NCBI RefSeq assembly: GCF_002803155.1
Contig: NZ_NNBP01000016.1
Location: 1-64,000, forward strand
Reading direction: 5' to 3'
Origin: Streptomyces sp. CB02959
GTDB lineage: Bacteria > Actinomycetota > Actinomycetes > Streptomycetales > Streptomycetaceae
Length of the DNA stretch: 64,000 nt
Position numbers and translations under genes: made by a program. The notes below the pieces were generated by a model. It made no database searches and was not told the DNA's origin. It saw only the letters and a program-made list of their open reading frames with translations. Below, piece by piece: positions 59,355-64,000 of the stretch. Each line of letters begins with the position of its first letter. Position 1 is the stretch's first letter.

Positions 59355-62017
59355 GGCGCCTTTCGATCCGCGTCCTTCCCGACACGTCGAACTTCGCCGT
59401 CAGCCTCCAGCGCTACCTTGACCGCATCGAGCGGCGGGCCCGCGTCCAGGTCCAGGCCGTCCCGGACCTGGACGGGTTCCGGGAGAGGCTGAACGCCAAG
59501 TTGGCGCGGGTCCGCGCTCGGGTTCGCGTGAACGTCGACCCGGACCTTTCGGAGTTCCGTTCACGACTCCGCGAACGCCTCCAGGGTGCGAACGCTGGCC
59601 TTGGCATCCGCCTGGAGGTTTCCGAACGGGAAATCGCCAGGCTGCGCAGAGAGCTGGCGCGCATCCGGCCGCCGATGACGATTCCCGGCCGCGTCGAAGC
59701 GGACCGGGACCGGCTGGCCACGCTGGCCCGGGACGTATCCAACGTGGGAGACAGCTCCGGCGGTGCCGGCCGCAAGGTGCTGTCCCTGGTGGGGACGCTG
59801 GGCAAGCTGTCCACCGCCGCCTCCAGCATCCCGGCGGTGGCGGGACTGTCGTCCTCCATCGCCTCCATGGGCCCCTCGGCTGCGATCGCCGCGCCGGCCG
59901 TCCTGGCCCTGGCATCGGCGGGCGTGGCCCTGAAGGTCGGCATGTCCGGCCTAGGCGACGCTTTGGCCGGCGACGCAGAGGCCATGGCCGAACTAGCCCC
60001 TGCTGCCCAGGACTTCGTCACGCAGACCAAAGCCCTGGGGCCAGCGTGGGACGAGGTGAAGCGGTCCGTCCAAGGCTCACTGTTCCAGGGCCTGGGCGAC
60101 ACCCTCACCCGGACCGCGAACGCGGTCCTGCCCGTGCTGCGGACGGAGCTGTCCGGCACCGCCTCCGCACTGAACGCCATGGGCAAGGACACCCTGGCCA
60201 CGGCCCGCACGCTGGCCCAGGACGGTGCGCTGGGCAAGGCCCTCAGCGGGGCGACCCGGGGCCTTCAGAACATGAAGGGCTTGCCCGGAACGGTCCTTCA
60301 GGGCCTGGTCCAGCTCGGCGCGGCGGCGGCCCCGACGTGGGAGCGGATGACGGCCTCCATGGGCCAGGGCCTGGACCGCCTCCGGGCCAAGATGGACCGG
60401 TCGTTTGAGTCCGGCGCCATGCAACGCGGCATCGAGGCGGCCGTAGGCGTGGCCAAGGAGTTCGGCAGCACCCTGGCCAACATCGGCCGGGCCCTGGGCA
60501 ACGTCCTGGGCGCAGCGGCCGACGCCGGAGGCGGGGCCCTTCAGGTCCTCTCGGAGCTGGCAGCCACGGCTGCGCGGATCACGGCTACACCGGAGGCCCA
60601 GGAGACGTTCCGGGCCCTGTTCGAGACCGTGTCGGCGGTCGGCAAGGCCGTGTCCCAGGTGCTGGGCGGTGCGCTGAAGGTAGCCATGCCGCTGTTGAAC
60701 ACGCTGGTCACGGCCCTGGCCGGGCCGATGCAGAGCGCGGCCGGAACCCTGGCCCCGGTCTTCGTTCAACTGGCCCAGAGCCTGGGGGCCGGCCTGGCCC
60801 CGGTGGTCAAGGTGGTCGCCCAGGCCCTGGCCTCAATCCTGCCGATCGCCGCCCAGCTCATCAGCCAACTGGCCGGGGCCTTGGGGCCGGTGCTGGAGAT
60901 TGTCGGCGGCCTGGTGGCGAAGATCGCTGGAGCCCTGCTGACGGCCTTGAAGCCGATCCTGGCCCAGCTTCCGAGCATCCTGGGACCGATCCTTTCGGTG
61001 ATCGGAGAACTGGCGCCGATCCTGGGTGACCTGGTGGGCCAGCTGATCAGCGCCCTGGCGCCTGCCCTGGCGACGATCGGAAAGGCACTGGGCGAACTCC
61101 TGGTCGCCTGCGGCCCGCTGATCACCGCCCTGGGCACGTTGCTGGCCGGTGCCCTTAAGGCCCTCGTTCCGGTCATTACGCCGGTGATCACGCTGGTGGG
61201 CAAGGTGGCCGGTGTCCTGGCCGAATTGGCGTCGAAGTACATCACCACCATCGTGGTCCCGGCGATCAATGCCATCGTGGCGTTGCTGCGTGGCGACTTC
61301 TCCGGAGCGCTGGACGCGGCCAAGTCGGCACTGTCGGGGCTGGCTTCGTTCTTCGGGAGCATCTTCACCAAGATTGGCTCCGTTGTCCTGTCCGGAGTTT
61401 CCGCCGTGGTCGGCTACTTCGCGGACCTGGCGTCACGGGCGTGGGCGCAGGTCAAGACCATGGGCTCCAACATCGTCTCGGCGGCCCGCTCCGGCCTGTC
61501 GTCCATGGGTGACCGGATCTCCTCCGGCATCTCGTCCGCCGTTGCGACCATCCGCAGCCTTCCCGGCCGGGCCCGGGACGCCCTGGGCAACCTGGGCTCC
61601 ACCCTCTGGAACGCTGGCGCTTCCCTGATCCGCGGCTTCATCGACGGCATCTCGTCCATGATCACCAGCCTGAAGAACAAGCTGGGGAGCATCACGTCCA
61701 TGCTGCCGGACTGGAAGGGCCCGGCGGAGCTGGACGCCCGCATCCTGACCCCGAACGGCCGCCTCCTGCTGACGGGGTTCATGAAGGGAATCCAGGACCA
61801 GGTCCCCCAGCTCAAACGGCAGTTGGGCGGCATTACCGCAGATATCCCGGCCATGGTCGGGGCCCGGCCGGTACTGGCCCAAGCCGAACAGGTCCGGCCC
61901 GGTCCGACAAGCGGCCGCTCGTCGGCCGCAATCACGATCGAGAACTTTCACGCTGGCGACATGCAGCCTGCCCAGGTCGCGCGTGAACTGGATTGGCTCA
62001 TGAAGGCAAGGGGGTGA
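59327..62017 (+). CDS. tape measure protein
   Basis: An 896-residue protein that sets tail length. The N-terminal part has repeated beta/helix segments (LSIRVLPDTSNFAVSLQRYLDRI, RVNVDPDLSEFRSRLRERL). The middle is very hydrophobic with alternating helices (LAAASSIPAVAGLSSSIASMGPSAAIAAP, and long Ala/Leu/Val-rich runs from about residue 460 to 660, such as KIAGALLTALKPILAQLPSILGPIL). The C-terminus ends in ENFHAGDMQPAQVARELDWLMKARG. ATG at 59327 overlaps the chaperone long form. Length predicts a tail of roughly 130 nm by the usual 0.15 nm per residue rule. Confidence 0.92.
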   Translation: MAGPGGREVGRLSIRVLPDTSNFAVSLQRYLDRIERRARVQVQAVPDLDGFRERLNAKLARVRARVRVNVDPDLSEFRSRLRERLQGANAGLGIRLEVSEREIARLRRELARIRPPMTIPGRVEADRDRLATLARDVSNVGDSSGGAGRKVLSLVGTLGKLSTAASSIPAVAGLSSSIASMGPSAAIAAPAVLALASAGVALKVGMSGLGDALAGDAEAMAELAPAAQDFVTQTKALGPAWDEVKRSVQGSLFQGLGDTLTRTANAVLPVLRTELSGTASALNAMGKDTLATARTLAQDGALGKALSGATRGLQNMKGLPGTVLQGLVQLGAAAAPTWERMTASMGQGLDRLRAKMDRSFESGAMQRGIEAAVGVAKEFGSTLANIGRALGNVLGAAADAGGGALQVLSELAATAARITATPEAQETFRALFETVSAVGKAVSQVLGGALKVAMPLLNTLVTALAGPMQSAAGTLAPVFVQLAQSLGAGLAPVVKVVAQALASILPIAAQLISQLAGALGPVLEIVGGLVAKIAGALLTALKPILAQLPSILGPILSVIGELAPILGDLVGQLISALAPALATIGKALGELLVACGPLITALGTLLAGALKALVPVITPVITLVGKVAGVLAELASKYITTIVVPAINAIVALLRGDFSGALDAAKSALSGLASFFGSIFTKIGSVVLSGVSAVVGYFADLASRAWAQVKTMGSNIVSAARSGLSSMGDRISSGISSAVATIRSLPGRARDALGNLGSTLWNAGASLIRGFIDGISSMITSLKNKLGSITSMLPDWKGPAELDARILTPNGRLLLTGFMKGIQDQVPQLKRQLGGITADIPAMVGARPVLAQAEQVRPGPTSGRSSAAITIENFHAGDMQPAQVARELDWLMKARG

Positions 62018-62018
62018 C

Positions 62019-62915
62019 GTGCCACAACTACTGAATGCAGCGGGGGACCAGGTCACCCAAGACGGGCAGATCGAGTTCGCGGGTCTGCTCATGGGAGAGA
62101 CCACGGAGTACGTGGGCGAGCAACTGACCGGATGGGACGACCTCCCCGACGTGGAGTCGGCCACCGTGCTCCGCCCCACCCAACACGGGGGCTGGCCCGG
62201 CCATCTCCTGGCCGGCACCCGCACCCTTCAGTTCGACTTCATGGTTCTGCCGGACAGCATGGAGCGTTACCCCACGCTCCTGGCCGACCTCCGCCGGGCG
62301 ACCGCTCCGACCCAGCGGGAGCAGGACCTGGTAGTTCAACTCGCCGGAGCCCGGCGGCTGATGCGGGGACGGGTGACCCGGCGGGCCCTGCCGGCGGACC
62401 GCCGATACACCCGAGGGGAGCCGTACGGGTCGGTGGTGTGGGAGTGCTCCGACCCCCGCCGGTACGAACTGCAGGAGAACCGCATCACCTGCGGGCTACC
62501 GGCCCCGGAACCCGGCCTGGACTGGACGGACGGCCTGGACCACCCCCTGGAGTGGGGCATCACCGGGTCCACCGGCACCCTCGCGGCGCCCAACCTCGGC
62601 GAGGCCCCGACACATCCGGTCGTGGAGTTCCGGGGCCCCGTGGTCCGTCCCTCGCTCCTCCAGCTCCACACCGGTTGGCGCCTGGAGTACGACATCACCC
62701 TCACGGAGTCCGACGTCCTGCGTATCGACTGCGACGAGGGGACCGCCGTCCTCAACGGCACCGCGTCACGGCTCTACACCGTGACCGCGTCCAGCGTGCC
62801 GGAGCAGACGTTCACGTTCGACCCCGGGGTTTCCGTCCTGGCCTTCCGGGCCGCGCCCGGTTTCTACGACCCCTTGGCGTCCGTCACCGTGCGGTGGCGG
62901 TCCGCTTTCTGGTGA
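62019..62915 (+). CDS. distal tail protein (Dit-like)
   Basis: A 298-residue protein right after the tape measure. The N-terminal QIEFAGLLMGETTEYVGEQLTGWDDLPDV resembles tail-tip hub proteins. The middle has RTLQFDFMVLPDS and LVVQLAGARRLMRGRVTRRALPADRRY, and the C-terminal galectin-like beta domain ends VRWRSAFW. GTG at 62019. Such proteins form the ring that joins tube and tip. Confidence 0.82.
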   Translation: MPQLLNAAGDQVTQDGQIEFAGLLMGETTEYVGEQLTGWDDLPDVESATVLRPTQHGGWPGHLLAGTRTLQFDFMVLPDSMERYPTLLADLRRATAPTQREQDLVVQLAGARRLMRGRVTRRALPADRRYTRGEPYGSVVWECSDPRRYELQENRITCGLPAPEPGLDWTDGLDHPLEWGITGSTGTLAAPNLGEAPTHPVVEFRGPVVRPSLLQLHTGWRLEYDITLTESDVLRIDCDEGTAVLNGTASRLYTVTASSVPEQTFTFDPGVSVLAFRAAPGFYDPLASVTVRWRSAFW

Positions 62916-62923
62916 AAGGCAAC

Positions 62924-63985
62924 ATGACTGTACGTAGTGGTTGGCTGGTCAACCGGGACTCCCCGGGCGGCGGACAGACCCGGGCGGACACCCGACTGGT
63001 CCCCCTCGGCACCTGGACCCCGCAGGCCGAACTCACCTCGCGCGGCGGCGTCGTCCCCGGCGGAACTCCGTTCGCGTTGACTGCGGCCGGCGCGATGCAA
63101 TGCACGATCGGCACGGGCCGGGCCCTGATCAGCGGTAGTTCCGTACAGGGGGCGTATCCGGTGGCGGTCACGGAGCCGGAGACGCTGACGATCGCGGACG
63201 GAGACGCGCAGTATCCGCGGAAGGACAGCGTCCTCCTGCGGGTCGACGACTCCGCCTACGACGGGTCGGACCAGTCCACGGCCGCCCTGGTCGTCGCGCA
63301 GGGCACCCCGTCCGCCACGCCGGAGGCTCCCGCGGCCTCCGGCACGGCAGAGAAGCTGTACGAGATCACGGTGCCCGCTGGCACTTCAGCCGGTACGGGC
63401 GGGATCGACTGGGCCACCGCCGTCTCCGACCGTCGCCGGACCACCGTGTCCCTGGGCGGCATCCAGGCCGGTGGCTGGAGCCTGAACTACGGCGGCGCGT
63501 ACCCCGGCCAGTACCGGGACAACAGCCGTGGCCTGGAACGCTGGGACGGCGAGAGCTGGCGCAGTGTGGCGGAGCGCCATTACGTGGCCGTCCGCAAGAC
63601 CGACGCCTACAACCTGGCGGCGAACCGCTACACCCCCGTTCGCTGGAGCGGCGTCGATGCGTGTACCGACGCATCGATGTGGACGCCGACGAACCCCACG
63701 CGCCTCGTGGCCCCTGTCGGGGGGCTCTACACCGTGTACGCCCAGCAGACGTGGCCCGGTGGTGCCGAACAGGCACGCGTAACCGTCACCAAGAACGCCG
63801 GCGTCGGGGAATGGCACATGTCGTTCATCGCCCGGTCCAACGGTGGGCAAGGGCACGCCACCGCCCTCCCCGTCGTGCTCCAGGCCGGCGACTTCATCGA
63901 GGTGAACGTCTACTCAGCGACTGCCCTGGACAGCGTCCCCGGGCGGTACAGCTACGCCGCGCTGCGGTGGCAGGGCCCAGCATGA
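62924..63985 (+). CDS. phage tail appendage / minor tail protein
   Basis: A 353-residue protein. The N-terminal two thirds (VRSGWLVNRDSPGGGQTRADTRLVP, GGVVPGGTPFALTAAGAMQCTIGTGRALI, DGDAQYPRKDSVLLRVDDSAYDG) is a beta-rich base typical of actinophage minor tail proteins. The C-terminal 110 residues (VGGLYTVYAQQTWPGGAEQARVTVTKNAG and LQAGDFIEVNVYSATALDSV) look like a C1q/TNF-like jelly roll, a common receptor-binding head domain. ATG at 62924. Its stop overlaps the next start. Confidence 0.8.
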   Translation: MTVRSGWLVNRDSPGGGQTRADTRLVPLGTWTPQAELTSRGGVVPGGTPFALTAAGAMQCTIGTGRALISGSSVQGAYPVAVTEPETLTIADGDAQYPRKDSVLLRVDDSAYDGSDQSTAALVVAQGTPSATPEAPAASGTAEKLYEITVPAGTSAGTGGIDWATAVSDRRRTTVSLGGIQAGGWSLNYGGAYPGQYRDNSRGLERWDGESWRSVAERHYVAVRKTDAYNLAANRYTPVRWSGVDACTDASMWTPTNPTRLVAPVGGLYTVYAQQTWPGGAEQARVTVTKNAGVGEWHMSFIARSNGGQGHATALPVVLQAGDFIEVNVYSATALDSVPGRYSYAALRWQGPA

Positions 63986-64000
63986 CCAGCGCCCTCCACC
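63982..64000 (+). CDS. start of next phage gene (cut by window end)
   Basis: ATG at 63982 overlaps the preceding TGA by three bases, a usual coupled start. Only six codons (MTSALH) are visible, so its identity is unknown. A minor tail or lysis gene is expected here by gene order. Confidence 0.5.

Overview
The window is high-GC actinobacterial DNA, almost certainly from a Streptomyces. The signs are strong G/C third-position bias, many GTG and TTG starts, mycothiol-type DinB/maleylpyruvate isomerase-fold proteins, a PASTA-less Ser/Thr kinase with a secreted tail, and a conserved actinobacterial leader peptide. No rRNA, CRISPR array or secondary-metabolite cluster is visible.

Region 1 (1-39.83 kb) is host chromosome. 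It holds an acyltransferase, thioredoxin, a flavin reductase behind a short leader peptide, etfBA with a 21-bp terminator, an aldolase-like protein, a LacI/ROK-kinase pair around a perfect palindromic operator, a receptor Ser/Thr kinase, and a TmrB-like kinase fused to a NUDIX domain. These are followed by an M20 dipeptidase, a geranylgeranyl-reductase-like flavoprotein, a methyltransferase/TetR pair, a two-component system, an MFS/ROK-regulator pair, a phosphotriesterase-like gene, anti-sigma-type ATPase genes, a cysteine-synthase-fold enzyme and several regulators. The last two host genes are a large membrane protein with a GHSQG hydrolase motif and a beta-helix/AAA+ ATPase, which converge and overlap at their 3' ends.

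Two features break this region. The first is a roughly 600-bp non-coding repeat present twice (about 12.41-13.02 kb and 24.99-25.59 kb). Each copy is one large inverted repeat with two giant hairpins whose 13-nt loops are complementary to each other, and one stem shows a compensatory change between copies. The second is the scar of an old integrated element at 13.2-14.8 kb: an internally deleted serine integrase, a lipoprotein gene and a frameshifted paralogue.

Region 2 (39.88 kb to the end) is the left part of a siphovirus-type prophage inserted just upstream of the beta-helix/AAA+ gene. In order it has a large serine integrase, a long hairpin, a tRNA-like sequence, small membrane proteins, an HNH nuclease, small and large terminase, portal, MuF-like minor head protein, scaffold, P22-like major capsid protein, connectors, major tail protein, a frameshift-expressed pair of tail chaperones, tape measure, distal tail protein and a tail/appendage protein. 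The right end, lysis genes and attR lie outside the window.

The prophage is broken in three head genes. An IS701-type element (1395 bp, 4-bp duplication CTAA) splits the large terminase. A second, 2313-bp IS701-type element (duplication TTTC) splits the portal gene. The minor head gene has a single frameshift. Removing either insertion plus one duplication copy restores the open frame exactly. The second element is unusual: its outer left end is an extra copy of the IS right end, so the mobile unit carries a DinB/maleylpyruvate-isomerase-fold passenger gene. Two further genes lie antisense to the structural operon (53.85-54.12 kb and 57.39-58.09 kb) and look like cargo expressed from the lysogen. 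The second encodes a predicted six-bladed tectonin-type lectin built from near-identical 231-bp repeats.
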